Assembly (NCBI RefSeq): GCF_017084525.1
Contig: NZ_CP070950.1
Span: 992,001-1,056,000, forward strand
DNA length: 64,000 bases
Reading direction: 5' to 3'
Origin: Conexibacter sp. SYSU D00693
Lineage (GTDB): Bacteria; Actinomycetota; Thermoleophilia; Solirubrobacterales; Solirubrobacteraceae
Shown piece after piece: positions 46,593 through 55,829 of this stretch. The notes beneath the pieces were generated by a model that worked only from the letters and a program-made list of their open reading frames with translations, did not search any database and was not told the origin of the DNA. Within the stretch, counting starts at the first letter, position 1. Every line of letters starts with the position of its first letter. A program made the position numbers and the translations under genes.

Positions 46593-47536
46593 GGCCGCTG
46601 GACCGCCTGCCCTCGCTGAAGCTGCGGCTCGGGCTGCTGATCGTCCTGTCGATCGTGACGACGCTCGTCACGCTCCTCATCGCCGCGAAGCTCGGGCTGC
46701 GACTGCGCTGGGGCGCCCTGGTCGCGCTCGGCGTCTCGCTGCTCTTCGTGCAGGTCGTGGGGCGCGGCCTGACGCGCCCGCTGCGCGAGATGGCTGCGGC
46801 CGCCGACGCCATGGCCGACGGGGACCACGGCGTGCGCGTCACCGCGACGTCGCGCGACGAGGTCGGCCGGCTCGCCACCTCGTTCAACCGCATGGCCCAC
46901 GAGCTCGCCGAGCTCGACCGGCTCCGGGTGACGCTCGTGGCCGACGCCGCGCACGAGCTGCGCACGCCGATCGCGGCGCTGCGCGCGTCGCTGGAGAACG
47001 CCGTCGACGGCGTGCGCGATGCCGACCCCGCGGCGCTGCTGGCACAGGTCGACCGCCTCCAGCGCCTGGCCGACCAGCTCCTCGACCTGTCGCGCCTCGA
47101 GTCCGGCGCCGCGGTCCTCGAGCAGCGCCGGGTCGAGGTCGCCTCCCTCTTCCGCCACCACGAGGACGTGCTCGTCGACGTCCCTGACGGCCTCGCGATC
47201 CGCGGCGACCCGCTGCGGCTGGGCCAGGTCGTCGACAACCTCGTCCTCAACGCCCACCGCCACGCCGCGGGCGCCACGGTCATCGGCCGGGCGCGTCCCG
47301 GCGCAGCCGGCCGCGTCCGGATGGAGATCGAGGACGACGGCCCCGGGCTCGCGGACACCGACCTCGTCCGCGTGTTCGACCGCTTCACCCGCACCGACGC
47401 GTCGCGCTCCGTCGAGGGCTCCGGCCTCGGCCTGGCGATCGTCCGCTCGATCGTCGAGCTGCACGGCGGCGCGGTGCACGCCGAGCGCGTGCGGCCCTAC
47501 GGCCTGCGCCTCGTCCTCGACCTGCCCGCCGGCTAG
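46589..47536 (+). CDS. Sensor histidine kinase
   Basis: A 315-residue partner of the preceding regulator. Two adjacent membrane helices (LRLGLLIVLSIVTTLVTLLI; WGALVALGVSLLFVQVV) leave almost no extracellular loop, so sensing is probably within the membrane. A HAMP-like segment follows (RGLTRPLREMAAAADAMADG). The H-box is LVADAAHELRTPIAALRASL, and the ATPase has N-box DNLVLNAHRHA, G1 EDDGPGL and G2 GSGLGLAIV. The start is GTG at 46589. No ligand can be assigned. Confidence 0.94.
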   Translation: MRPLDRLPSLKLRLGLLIVLSIVTTLVTLLIAAKLGLRLRWGALVALGVSLLFVQVVGRGLTRPLREMAAAADAMADGDHGVRVTATSRDEVGRLATSFNRMAHELAELDRLRVTLVADAAHELRTPIAALRASLENAVDGVRDADPAALLAQVDRLQRLADQLLDLSRLESGAAVLEQRRVEVASLFRHHEDVLVDVPDGLAIRGDPLRLGQVVDNLVLNAHRHAAGATVIGRARPGAAGRVRMEIEDDGPGLADTDLVRVFDRFTRTDASRSVEGSGLGLAIVRSIVELHGGAVHAERVRPYGLRLVLDLPAG

Positions 47537-47590
47537 CGGCGCAGGCCACGCCCCCTCCGACATGACCCGCTCCGACCGGGAGGTCCACCC

Positions 47591-48883
47591 GTGCCCGCTT
47601 CACCCGCCGCACCCATCGCCGCCGCGAGCGTGCTCGCCGCGGCCCTCGTCGCCCACCAGCGCGTCGGTCTGGCCCTCACCTTCGTCCTGCTGCTCCTGCT
47701 GGCCGCTGCCGTGAAGTCCGTCGAGCGGACTTCGTGGCCGCTGGTCGGCCTCGGCGTCCTGCTCGCCTGCGGACCGACCGTCCGGGACGCCGGCTGGGTG
47801 GTGGCGCTCGATGTCGCCGGCGTCGTGATGTGCGCGGGGGCGGTCGTCGTCGCGCCCGCGTCGTGGCCGGCGGTCCTGGGCGCGGTCTTCGCGCCCTTGC
47901 GCCTCGTCGCCGCCGCGCGCCTCGCGGGCCGGGAGCTGGTGCCCGAGCGAGCAAGCCGGCCGCTCGGGCCCCTGCTGCGCGGCGGTGCGCTCGCGGCCGG
48001 TCTGCTCGTCGTCTTCGGCGGCCTCCTGCTCAGCGCCGACGCGGCGTTCGCCGACATGGCGCGAGACGCGCTGGCGCTCGACGTCGACGCGGGCCCCGTC
48101 GCCGCGCGGATCGCCCTCGGCGTCGTGGTCGCCGCCGTGGGGGCCGCGCTCGTCGCGACGGCGCGCCGGTCCGCCACGCCGGTGCGTCTGCCACCCACCC
48201 CGGGCGTGCTGGAGCTGCGCATCGCCGTCGGCGCCCTCGTGACGCTCTTCGCCGTGTTCGTGGCGGTGCAGCTTCAGGTGCTGTTCGGCGGCGCCGGCTA
48301 CGTCCGTGACCACACCGGTCTCGGCCTCGGGGAGTACGCGCGGCAGGGCTTCGTCGCGCTGCTTGCGGCAGTGACCCTCACGCTGTCGGTCGTCGGGGTG
48401 GCCGCCCGCCATCGGGACCCGGTGGTGCGCGGGCTGCTGGGCGCGCTCTGCCTCCTCTGCCTCGTGATGCTCGCGAGCGCGCACGTGCGCCTCGACGCGG
48501 TCGTCGACGCCTACGGGCTTACGCGCGTGCGCGTCGCCGGCGGGGCGGTGGTCGTCTGGCTCGCCGTCGTCCTGCTCCTCGTCCTCGCGGCGGGCGCGTC
48601 GAAGGCGGTCGCCCGCTGGGCGCCGGCCTTGGCGGTCGGGTGGACGCTCACCGCGGTCGCGGGGCTCTCGCTCTTGAACCCGGACGCGCGGATCGTCGAC
48701 CGGGCGCTCGAGACGGGAGACATCGACGCGACGTACCTCGCGACCCTGTCGGCCGACGCCGTCCCGGCCGCCCGCCGCCTGCCGGGCCCGGCAGGGCCTG
48801 CGGTGGTCGCCACGCTCAAGCAGCGGCTCGACCGCGGCGACGGGCTCGCCGGCTTCAACGTCAGCCGGAGGCGCGCCCGATGA
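47591..48883 (+). CDS. DUF4153/DUF4173-type membrane protein
   Basis: A 430-residue protein with about 11 predicted membrane helices and a short charged C-terminal tail. The segment GLGLGEYARQGFVALLAAVT, followed by a hydrophobic LTLSVVGVAA helix, is typical of the DUF4173 family, and ARIVDRALETGDIDATYLAT resembles its C-terminal end. GTG at 47591 has GGGAGGT 6 nt upstream. It lies 54 nt downstream of the histidine kinase and may be part of the same transcript. The next gene overlaps by 4 bases (ATGA). Confidence 0.78.
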   Translation: MPASPAAPIAAASVLAAALVAHQRVGLALTFVLLLLLAAAVKSVERTSWPLVGLGVLLACGPTVRDAGWVVALDVAGVVMCAGAVVVAPASWPAVLGAVFAPLRLVAAARLAGRELVPERASRPLGPLLRGGALAAGLLVVFGGLLLSADAAFADMARDALALDVDAGPVAARIALGVVVAAVGAALVATARRSATPVRLPPTPGVLELRIAVGALVTLFAVFVAVQLQVLFGGAGYVRDHTGLGLGEYARQGFVALLAAVTLTLSVVGVAARHRDPVVRGLLGALCLLCLVMLASAHVRLDAVVDAYGLTRVRVAGGAVVVWLAVVLLLVLAAGASKAVARWAPALAVGWTLTAVAGLSLLNPDARIVDRALETGDIDATYLATLSADAVPAARRLPGPAGPAVVATLKQRLDRGDGLAGFNVSRRRAR

Positions 48884-49431
48884 GCGACCGCCTGCTCGTG
48901 GCGGCCGCCCTCGCGCTGGGCGTGCTCAGCCGGGTCGAGGAGCGCGCCGCCGGCGTCTCGCTGGGCCTCAGCAGCGACGCGGCCTGGGTGACTGCGGCGT
49001 TCGCCGCCGGCGCGGTCGCGGGCCGGGGTGGCGCCGCGCTTCGCGGCGCCGTCGCCCTCACCGTGGCCAACGCCGCCTACTACCTCACGATCCTGCTCAC
49101 CGAGAGCATCCCGCCCCACGTCGCGGCCGGGTCGCCGGCGCGGTGGTTCGTGCTCGGCGTGGCGGGCGGCGCCGTCTTCGGGGTCGCCGGCGCGGCCTGG
49201 GCTCGTGGGGCGCCGACCGTCCGGGCGGCGGGCGCCGTCGCCTGCGGCGGCGTGCTGATCGCCGACGGCGCCAGCGCGATCACGCGAGGCGTCGCCACGC
49301 ACGCCCTATCCCTCGTGGTTGGCGCGGTGCTGGTGGCGACGAGCGCCCCGCGCCGGGTCCTCGGCGCGGCGACCGCCGCGGCCATGGTCCTGCTCGCGTC
49401 GACCGGGGTCTTCGAGCCTCTCTTGCCCTAG
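48880..49431 (+). CDS. Small membrane protein, possibly DUF6518
   Basis: A 183-residue protein with about six predicted membrane helices (LLVAAALALGVLSR, DAAWVTAAFAAGAVAG, ALTVANAAYYLTILL, WFVLGVAGGAVFGVAGAAW, and two more). The WVTAAFAAGAVAGRGGAALR and ANAAYYLTILLTESIPPHV patterns recall DUF6518, without certainty. It is coupled to the preceding membrane protein and may belong to the two-component operon. The function is unknown. Confidence 0.7.
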   Translation: MSDRLLVAAALALGVLSRVEERAAGVSLGLSSDAAWVTAAFAAGAVAGRGGAALRGAVALTVANAAYYLTILLTESIPPHVAAGSPARWFVLGVAGGAVFGVAGAAWARGAPTVRAAGAVACGGVLIADGASAITRGVATHALSLVVGAVLVATSAPRRVLGAATAAAMVLLASTGVFEPLLP

Positions 49432-49438
49432 GCGCGCG

Positions 49439-50920
49439 TCAGTCGACCGGCGCCCGCCGCTGGGCCCACGGCGCCGCCTCCTCGAGCTGCGCCGCCAGGC
49501 GCAGGAGCAGCGCCTCGGAGCGCAGGCGGCCGACGAGCTGGACGCCGAGCGGCAGGCCCTCGGGCGTCCAGTGCAGCGGGAGGCTGATGGCCGGGCGGCC
49601 GGTGACGTTCGCGAGCTGGGTGTACGGCACCCAGCCGAGGTTGCGCTGGACGATCTGGTCGACGACGCCGGTGAGCTGCATGAGCTTCGTCGTCCGGGTG
49701 CGCAGGAGGACCTCCGACACGGTGCGCAGCGGCGCGGGGAGGTCGAGGGAGCCGACGGGGATCGGCGGCTCGCCGAGAGTCGGAGTCAGCAGGAGGTCGT
49801 AGTCCTCGTGGAACCGGGCGAGCGCGGCGATGTGCTCCTTGCGGCGCTCGTCGGCGGCCTGCAGCTCGACGCCGCTGGTCAGGCGGCCCAGGGCGGCCAT
49901 GACGCGGGTGTCGGCCTCGAAGCCCTCGTCGCCGGCGCCGGTGAGGCGCTTGACGTGCTCGACCTCGATCGCCTGGTGCACGAACCAGATCGTCAGGAAG
50001 TCCTTGGCCAGCTGCTCGTCGTCGTGCGGGGCGGCGACGGGCTCGACGTGGTGGCCGAGGCCCTCCAGGAGCTCGGCGGCGTGCTCGACGGCGCGGACCG
50101 CCTCGGGGTGCGGCGTGGCGCGCACCGCGGAGTCGACGGTCCAGCCGATGCGCAGCGTGCCGGGATCGCGGCCGAGCTCGTCGAGCAGCGGGCCGTCGGG
50201 CAGGCCGGGCGCGTACGGGCTGATCGCCTCCGGGCCGATGAGGACGTCGAGCATCGCGGCGGTGTCGCGGACGGTGCGCGACACGACGCCCGCGGTGGCC
50301 AGCCCGTTGAGGGGCTCGCTCTCGGTCGGCCCGTGCGGGACCAGGCCGCGGCCCGCCTTCAGGCCGACCAGGCCGCAGCACGCGGCCGGGATGCGGATCG
50401 ACCCCCCACCGTCGCTGGCGGCCGCCACCGGGACGATGCCCGCGGCGACCGCCGCGGCCGCCCCGCCCGACGAGCCGCCGGGCGTACGGGCCAGGTCCCA
50501 CGGGTTGCGCGTCGGCCCGAACAGCGCCGGCTCGGTGATGCCCTTGGAGCCGAACTCCGGCGTCGAGGTCTTGCCGAACACGACCACGCCGGCGTCCAGC
50601 CAGCGCTGCACGACGGTCGCCGTCTCGGTGGCGGGCCGGCCGGCGAGCGCCCGGCAGCCCGACGACGTCGGCACCCCCGCCAGGTCCTGGTGGAGGTCCT
50701 TGAGCAGGAAGGGCACGCCGGCGAACGGCCCCTCGAGCTCCTCCGCGGCCCGGGCCTCCGCGCGGTCGTCGAGGCGCAGGCAGATCGCGTTGAGCTTCGG
50801 GTCCAGCCGGTCGGCGCGCGCCCGTGCGGCGTCGAGCGCCTCGCGGGCCGTGGTCCTCCCTTCCCGGATCGCCTCGGCGAGCCCGAGGCCGTCGAGCTCC
50901 ACGTACTCGCGCTCGTCCAC
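49439..50920 (-). CDS. Amidase (amidase signature family)
   Basis: A 493-residue hydrolase. The Ser-cisSer-Lys triad is visible: Lys in GVPFLLKDLH, the Gly/Ser-rich signature GGSSGGAAAAVAAGIVPVAA, and the nucleophile in ASDGGGSIRIPAACCGLVGL. The C-terminal YTQLANVTGRPAISLPLHWT and GLPLGVQLVGR complete the fold. GTG at 50920 (VDEREYVELD) is chosen; a GTG three codons upstream is an alternative. It lies 35 nt downstream of the P450 gene on the same strand, possibly co-transcribed. The substrate is unknown. Confidence 0.93.
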   Translation of the reverse strand: MDEREYVELDGLGLAEAIREGRTTAREALDAARARADRLDPKLNAICLRLDDRAEARAAEELEGPFAGVPFLLKDLHQDLAGVPTSSGCRALAGRPATETATVVQRWLDAGVVVFGKTSTPEFGSKGITEPALFGPTRNPWDLARTPGGSSGGAAAAVAAGIVPVAAASDGGGSIRIPAACCGLVGLKAGRGLVPHGPTESEPLNGLATAGVVSRTVRDTAAMLDVLIGPEAISPYAPGLPDGPLLDELGRDPGTLRIGWTVDSAVRATPHPEAVRAVEHAAELLEGLGHHVEPVAAPHDDEQLAKDFLTIWFVHQAIEVEHVKRLTGAGDEGFEADTRVMAALGRLTSGVELQAADERRKEHIAALARFHEDYDLLLTPTLGEPPIPVGSLDLPAPLRTVSEVLLRTRTTKLMQLTGVVDQIVQRNLGWVPYTQLANVTGRPAISLPLHWTPEGLPLGVQLVGRLRSEALLLRLAAQLEEAAPWAQRRAPVD

Positions 50921-50955
50921 GCGGCGCACCGTATCCGGGAGCGCCGCGCCTGGCG

Positions 50956-52185
50956 TCAGCCCACGCGCACCGGGATCGACACGTGCTGGTTGAGGAACAG
51001 CGCCTGGATGCGCTCGGGCTGACCGTCGAGGACGAGGTCCGGGAACCGGTCGAGCGTCTCCTCGATCCAGATGCGCAGCTCGAGGCGCGCGAGGGCGGCG
51101 CCGAGGCAGAAGTGCCGCCCGCCGGCGCCGAAGGCCTGGTGGCGGTCGAGGCCCTCGCGGGTCACGTCGAAGCGCTCGGGGTCGTCGAACAGCTCGGGGT
51201 CGCGGTTGCTGGCGATGTACCAGAGCAGGACGCGGTCGCCCTCCCGGATCGTCTGGCCGTGGAGCTCGACGTCGCGGGTCGCGGCGCGGCCCATGAAGCC
51301 GAAGGCCGGGAAGCAGCGCAGCCCCTCCTCGACCGCGTTGGGGATGAGCGAGCGGTCGTCGATGAGCAGCTGGCGCTGCTCGGGGTCCTTGATGAGCGCG
51401 AGCATCGTCGCGCAGTAGGTCGCGCGGGTGCTGTCGTTGCCCGCGGCGAGCAGCAGGACGAAGAACGTCGCGATCTCGAGGTCGTCGAGCTTGTCGCCGC
51501 CGACCTCGGCGTTGATGAGCGCCGTCAGGAGGTCGTTGCCGGGGTCCTCGACGCGCTGCTCGCGCACGGCGTTGATGTACGTGACGACGTCGTGGATCTC
51601 GCCCATCGTGTCGTCCCACTGCGTGCGGATCTGCGGGTCCTCGAACGCCGTGGCGACGTTGGTCCAGTGCAGGAGCTTGTGGTCGTCGGACTCGGGGGTG
51701 CCGAGCAGCGAGCCGATGACGCGCGCGGGCACCTGGCGGCCGAGGTCCTTGACGAGGTCGAAGCGGTCGCGGCCGGCGAGGCGGTCGAGCATCGTGCGGA
51801 CGATCTCGCGCGTGTGGTCCTCGTGGGCGGCGATGCGCTTGGGCGTGAACGCGCGGCCGACGAGCTGCTTGAGGCGGTCGTGGCGCGGCGGGTCCATCGA
51901 GATCATCTGCAGGCGCTGGACGTCGAGCGGGGCGCCGAAGTCGTCGACGAGGAAGATGCCGCGCCTCTCGGAGCTGAACGTCTGGAAGTCGCGCGTCGCG
52001 GCGTGGACGTCGGCCGCGCGCGTCAGCGACCAGAAGCCGCCCTCGTCGGGGTAGCGGCGGTTCGGGCTGAAGTGCACCGGCGCCTCGCGGCGCAGCTGGG
52101 CGAAGAGCTCGTACGGCGGGTCCTCGGTCCAGAGGGCGTGGTCGCCGAGGTCGATGGTGCTGGGGTCGAGCGCCGTGGTTGACAT
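50956..52185 (-). CDS. Cytochrome P450
   Basis: A 409-residue soluble monooxygenase. The I-helix is LLLAAGNDSTRATYCATML, the ExxR is in VEEGLRCF, and the haem-binding loop is FGAGGRHFCLGAALARLEL with the axial Cys in place. It resembles CYP families of actinobacteria acting on steroids, terpenes or fatty acids; the substrate is not predictable. No ferredoxin or reductase gene is nearby. ATG at 52185 lies 7 nt from a TAGGCT -10, so the mRNA is leaderless; two TetR operators cover this promoter. Confidence 0.95.
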   Translation of the reverse strand: MSTTALDPSTIDLGDHALWTEDPPYELFAQLRREAPVHFSPNRRYPDEGGFWSLTRAADVHAATRDFQTFSSERRGIFLVDDFGAPLDVQRLQMISMDPPRHDRLKQLVGRAFTPKRIAAHEDHTREIVRTMLDRLAGRDRFDLVKDLGRQVPARVIGSLLGTPESDDHKLLHWTNVATAFEDPQIRTQWDDTMGEIHDVVTYINAVREQRVEDPGNDLLTALINAEVGGDKLDDLEIATFFVLLLAAGNDSTRATYCATMLALIKDPEQRQLLIDDRSLIPNAVEEGLRCFPAFGFMGRAATRDVELHGQTIREGDRVLLWYIASNRDPELFDDPERFDVTREGLDRHQAFGAGGRHFCLGAALARLELRIWIEETLDRFPDLVLDGQPERIQALFLNQHVSIPVRVG

Positions 52186-52193
52186 GGTGTCAA
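52179..52193. promoter_or_regulatory. TetR operator 1 at the P450 start
   Basis: TTGACATGGTGTCAA, perfect 6-bp arms around TGG. It overlaps the P450 ATG and predicted transcription start. It shares TGACA-N3-TGTCA with the second site. Confidence 0.72.
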
Positions 52194-52221
52194 GCCTACG
52201 GATGACAGGGTGTCATTGCAA
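52193..52221 (-). promoter_or_regulatory. P450 promoter (leaderless)
   Basis: Minus strand TTGCAA (52221-52216), 17-bp spacer, TAGGCT (52198-52193), then 7 nt to the ATG. The spacer is almost entirely operator 2. On the plus strand GTGTCA-17-TATGCT (52210-52238) could drive the tetR gene. Confidence 0.6.
52202..52216. promoter_or_regulatory. TetR operator 2 between P450 and tetR
   Basis: ATGACAGGGTGTCAT, perfect 6-bp arms around GGG, centred 23 bp from operator 1. It covers the P450 promoter spacer and the -35 region of the tetR promoter, so one repressor could control both genes. Confidence 0.72.
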
Positions 52222-52247
52222 GCCGTCTCTCGTATGCTGTCGGTGAG

Positions 52248-52844
52248 ATGGGCGTCCTGGACCGCCAGCCTCGCCGCAATGACCCCCGTCGCGACCGCAC
52301 GGAGGAGGCGTTCCTCACCGCCGCCCAGGAGCTCCTGGACGAAGGGGTCCCCTTCGCCGAGCTCAACGTCTCGGCGCTCGCTCGCCGGGCCGACCGGACC
52401 CGCACCGCCTTCTACGCGCACTTCGAGGACCGCCGGGCGCTGCTCATGCGCCTGGTCACCGAGGTCGAGCAGGACATCCGCGCCGCGGTCGGCCCGTTCT
52501 TCGACGCCTCCGACGACGACGTCCACGGCGCGCTCGCCGGCCTGCTCGCCACGCTGCGCGAGCACCCGCGCACGCTCGGCGCGATCCTCGAGGCCGCGGG
52601 CTACGACGCCGAGGTCGCGGCGTTCTGGCACGGCGTCGTCGGCGTCTTCGTCGCCGCCGCGCAGCAGCGCCTCGTCGCCGCCGGCTACGCGTCCAAGGCC
52701 GCCCGCGCCCGTGCGGTCGCGCTCGTCTGGATGACCGAGCGCGCGTGCTCCCAGCAGGTCCTGCACGGCCACGCGGGCGTCGACGACGACGCGCTGCTCG
52801 ACGCGCTGGCCGACAGCTGGCGCCTGGCGCTGGCCGCGGCCTAG
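52248..52844 (+). CDS. TetR family regulator of the P450 gene
   Basis: A 198-residue protein divergent from the P450. The helix-turn-helix spans about 20-65 (EEAFLTAAQELLDEGVPFAE; LARRADRTRTAFYAHFEDRR). The C-terminal ligand domain has VFVAAAQQRLVAAGYASKAA. It resembles EthR-like regulators in layout, which often control monooxygenases. ATG at 52248 lies 9 nt from TATGCT. Two perfect TGACA-N3-TGTCA palindromes in the 62-bp divergent region predict that it represses itself and the P450. Confidence 0.92.
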   Translation: MGVLDRQPRRNDPRRDRTEEAFLTAAQELLDEGVPFAELNVSALARRADRTRTAFYAHFEDRRALLMRLVTEVEQDIRAAVGPFFDASDDDVHGALAGLLATLREHPRTLGAILEAAGYDAEVAAFWHGVVGVFVAAAQQRLVAAGYASKAARARAVALVWMTERACSQQVLHGHAGVDDDALLDALADSWRLALAAA

Positions 52845-53779
52845 ACGTCGTCGCGGTGGTCCTTGCGCGGCGCCTGCACGCCGGCACGGACGGCCTCGAG
52901 CTGCGCGGCGAACGCCAGGCCGAGGAACAGGGCCACGGCGCTCAGGAACGTCCAAAGCAGCAGGCCGATCGTGCCGGCCAGCGGCCCGTAGGTGGCGCCG
53001 AAGCTCCCGACCGCCTCGAGGTAGACCAGCAACCCACCCATGAAGACCAGCCACAGGACGGTCGAGACCGCGGCGCCGAAGGCCAGCCACGAGGGCTCCG
53101 GCTGGCGCCGTCGCGGAGCACGCTCGAACAGCAGCGCGATGGCGGCGACGGCGAGGACGACGCCCAGCGGCCAGCGCACCACCGCCCAGACGCCCTGCAC
53201 CGCATCGCCCCACCCCACGCTCTCGCGGATCGCCGCGCCGCCGACGAGCACGACGACCGACAGGAGCGCGAACACCCCCGCGGTCGCGGCCAGCAGCGCC
53301 GCGTTGGCGTACTTGCGCAGGAACGGGCGGTCCTGCTCGGTGCCGTAGATCCGGTTCGCGCCACGCTCGACCTGCGCCATCGCCGTCGTCCCGGCGATCG
53401 CCGCCGCCACGGCACCGCCGGCGAGCGCCGTCTCGCCCGAGTCCTCCCGCGCGGCGCTCGTGCCCTGGCGCAGCGCGTCGGTCAGCAGGTCGCCCACCGC
53501 GTCGGGCGTGAGCTGGCGGACCGTGTCGTCCACCACGCGGCTGACCGCCTCCACGTCGAGCGCCGCGGCGAACCCGACGACGGCGATGAGCGACGGCAGG
53601 AGCGTCAGCGTCCCCTGGAACGCCAGCGCCCGCGAGTGGCTGAAGCCGTCCGCGGCCCGAAAGCGCGTGAGCGCGTCGAGCGCCAGCTGGCGGCGCCCGG
53701 CACGCAGCAGGCTCTCGAGCGCCTCGTCGCCCTCGAGCTCGTCGTCACGGGTGACCGGGACCGCCGACGCGGTCGTCAC
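52841..53779 (-). CDS. YihY/BrkB family membrane protein
   Basis: A 312-residue protein with six membrane helices. It shows the family pattern: RFRAADGFSHSRALAFQGTL at the first amphipathic helix, LTLLPSLIAVVGFAAAL, GANRIYGTEQDRPFLRKYAN, the long central helices, and the ending GATYGPLAGTIGLLLWTFLS. Members were once called ribonuclease BN; the real function is unclear. It starts 7 nt after the AAA ATPase gene and its stop shares CTAG with the convergent TetR gene. Confidence 0.9.
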   Translation of the reverse strand: MTTASAVPVTRDDELEGDEALESLLRAGRRQLALDALTRFRAADGFSHSRALAFQGTLTLLPSLIAVVGFAAALDVEAVSRVVDDTVRQLTPDAVGDLLTDALRQGTSAAREDSGETALAGGAVAAAIAGTTAMAQVERGANRIYGTEQDRPFLRKYANAALLAATAGVFALLSVVVLVGGAAIRESVGWGDAVQGVWAVVRWPLGVVLAVAAIALLFERAPRRRQPEPSWLAFGAAVSTVLWLVFMGGLLVYLEAVGSFGATYGPLAGTIGLLLWTFLSAVALFLGLAFAAQLEAVRAGVQAPRKDHRDDV

Positions 53780-53786
53780 GAGGGGC

Positions 53787-55781
53787 TCACCGCAGCGCTG
53801 GCGTCCGCGACTTCGAGCCCACGCGCGCGAGCGCCGCCTCGAAGTCCTCCATCGTCACCTGCGCCTCGGCGCCGCGGCTCATGGCGGCGAGCGCCGCCTC
53901 CTGGCACAGCGCCTTGAGGTCCGCGGGGGCGTAGCCCTCCGTGCGCGCGGCCAGGACGTCGAGGTCGACGCCCACCGTGGGCATGCGCGCGGTGTGCAGG
54001 CGCAGGATGGCGAGCCGTCCCAGCTCGTCGGGGAGCCCGAGGACGATGGTGCGCGAGAGGCGCCCGCCGCGCAGCAAGGCCGGGTCGAGCTGGTCGGGGC
54101 GGTTGGTCGCCCCGATGACGAAGACCCCGCGCTGGCCCGCGATGCCGTCGATCTCGCTGAGCAGCTGGTTGACCTGCGTGTCGTGGACCTGGAACTCGCC
54201 GCGCCGCCCGGCGATCGCGTCGATCTCGTCGATGAAGACGACCGAGGGCCGGTTGGCCCGGGCGCGCTCGAAGAGCCGGCGGATGTTGCCCTCGGACTCC
54301 CCCACCCACTTGCTCATGACGTCGGCCCCCGAGACGGGGTAGAACGAGCAGCGTGCCTGCGCGGCGATGACCTTCGCCACGGTGGTCTTGCCGGTGCCCG
54401 GAGGTCCCGCGAGCAGCAGGCCGCTGGGCGGCTCGACGCCGAACCGCCGTGCCGACTCCGGGTCCTCGATGATGGCCTGGAGCTGGCGCAGCTGGCCCTT
54501 GGTCTCCTCGGGCAGGACGAGCGACTCCCACGTCCAGTGCTCGAGCACCGGACGGTCCTCACCGCCCAGCTGCTCGACCGCCGCGAGCAGATGGGCCTCG
54601 TCGAGCTGCAGCTGACGGCCGGTCTGGGCGGCCTCGCGGAAGACGTCGAGCGCTGCGGCGTTCACGACCTTCTCGATCGAGGCGGGGGTCATGCCCTCGG
54701 TGCGCCGCACGAGGTCCTCGAGGTCGAGGTCGTCGGCGACCGGGCGGTTGTCCAGCTCGGTCTCGAGGATCGCGCGGCGGGCCGTGGCGTCCGGGAGGTC
54801 GACGCGGATGTGGCGGTCGAACCGGCCGGGACGGACGACCGCCGGGTCCAGGCCCTCGACGTCGTTCGTCGCCGCCATGACCAGCAGGCCGTCCTCGTGG
54901 CGATGGGCCTCCAGCGAGGTCAGGAGCTGGTTGACGGTGCGCCGGGACTCCTGGTCGGGCGTCTCGCTGCGGCGCCGGGCGACCGAGTCGAACTCGTCGA
55001 AGAACAGGACGCACGGCAGGTGGTCCAGCGCCGTCTGGAAGGCCTTGTCGATGTTCTTGGCCGACTGGCCCTGGACCCCCGCCACGAGGTCGCCGGTGGA
55101 CACGTGGATGAAGCTCATGCGGTACTCGCCCGCGATCGCCTGGGCGAAGAACGTCTTGCCGACGCCCGGCGCCCCGTGGAGCAGGATCCCGTTCCACTCG
55201 ATGCCGTACTGGTCGGCCTGCTCCGGGTGCTCCAGCAGGAGGCCGACGGAGGTGCGCACCTCGTCCTTGAGCGCCTCCATCCCGCCGACGTCGGCGAAGG
55301 TGATGAGCTCGTCGGGCGGCTGGACCTCGAACTCGCCGTTGGCACCGCCCAGCGCGCCGCCGAGCAGGCTCTGCAGCGGGTTGGCGGGCGCGCTGCGCCG
55401 CGCCGGGCGGCGACGTGCGCCGAGGCGCTCCTCGCGTCCGGCGGGGGGACGGTCGGCCTGCGGCTCGGCCCGCGCGTCCCCGGCCTCCTCCTCGACCGGC
55501 TCCTCGCCCAGCGCGTCGTTCGGGTCGACCTCGACCCACTGGCCCGTGCGCTCGTCGTACTCGAGCGTCCGCGTCCACCCGCCGCCGAGCATCGCGTCGA
55601 ACAGCCCGCCGAACGGCATGCCGGCAAAGGGCGAGCCCCCACCGCCGCCGAGCTGCTCGCGCTCGTAGGCCGCGCGCCGTGCCTCCTCGAGCTCACGGCG
55701 GCGCCGACCGATCCGGGAGATCGCCCGGACCATGGACATGAGCATGAGCAGGAAGAAGAGCAGGACGAGCAGGGACAGCAC
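53787..55781 (-). CDS. Membrane-anchored tandem AAA ATPase (VCP/Cdc48-like)
   Basis: A 664-residue protein. Residues 2-20 form one membrane helix (LSLLVLLFFLLMLMSMV), followed by a basic and charged linker to about 150. AAA domain 1: Walker A GAPGVGKT (203-210), Walker B VLFFDEFD, sensor ATNDVEGLDPAVVRPGRFDR. AAA domain 2: Walker A GPPGTGKT, pore-loop region KWVGESEGNIRRLF, Walker B VVFIDEID, ATNRPDQLDPALLRGGRL. No HExxH protease motif is present, so it is not FtsH. The tandem design resembles Cdc48/VAT and suggests unfolding or extraction of membrane proteins. A possible adaptor gene lies 48 nt upstream. Confidence 0.9.
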   Translation of the reverse strand: MLSLLVLLFFLLMLMSMVRAISRIGRRRRELEEARRAAYEREQLGGGGGSPFAGMPFGGLFDAMLGGGWTRTLEYDERTGQWVEVDPNDALGEEPVEEEAGDARAEPQADRPPAGREERLGARRRPARRSAPANPLQSLLGGALGGANGEFEVQPPDELITFADVGGMEALKDEVRTSVGLLLEHPEQADQYGIEWNGILLHGAPGVGKTFFAQAIAGEYRMSFIHVSTGDLVAGVQGQSAKNIDKAFQTALDHLPCVLFFDEFDSVARRRSETPDQESRRTVNQLLTSLEAHRHEDGLLVMAATNDVEGLDPAVVRPGRFDRHIRVDLPDATARRAILETELDNRPVADDLDLEDLVRRTEGMTPASIEKVVNAAALDVFREAAQTGRQLQLDEAHLLAAVEQLGGEDRPVLEHWTWESLVLPEETKGQLRQLQAIIEDPESARRFGVEPPSGLLLAGPPGTGKTTVAKVIAAQARCSFYPVSGADVMSKWVGESEGNIRRLFERARANRPSVVFIDEIDAIAGRRGEFQVHDTQVNQLLSEIDGIAGQRGVFVIGATNRPDQLDPALLRGGRLSRTIVLGLPDELGRLAILRLHTARMPTVGVDLDVLAARTEGYAPADLKALCQEAALAAMSRGAEAQVTMEDFEAALARVGSKSRTPALR

Positions 55782-55829
55782 GCCCGGGGCGCTACCCGGC
55801 GCGCGGGCGCGCCAAGACCTGCGCTCCCG

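Noticed and set aside
53787-55781. FtsH protease
   Set aside because: There are two AAA modules and no HExxH zinc-protease domain.
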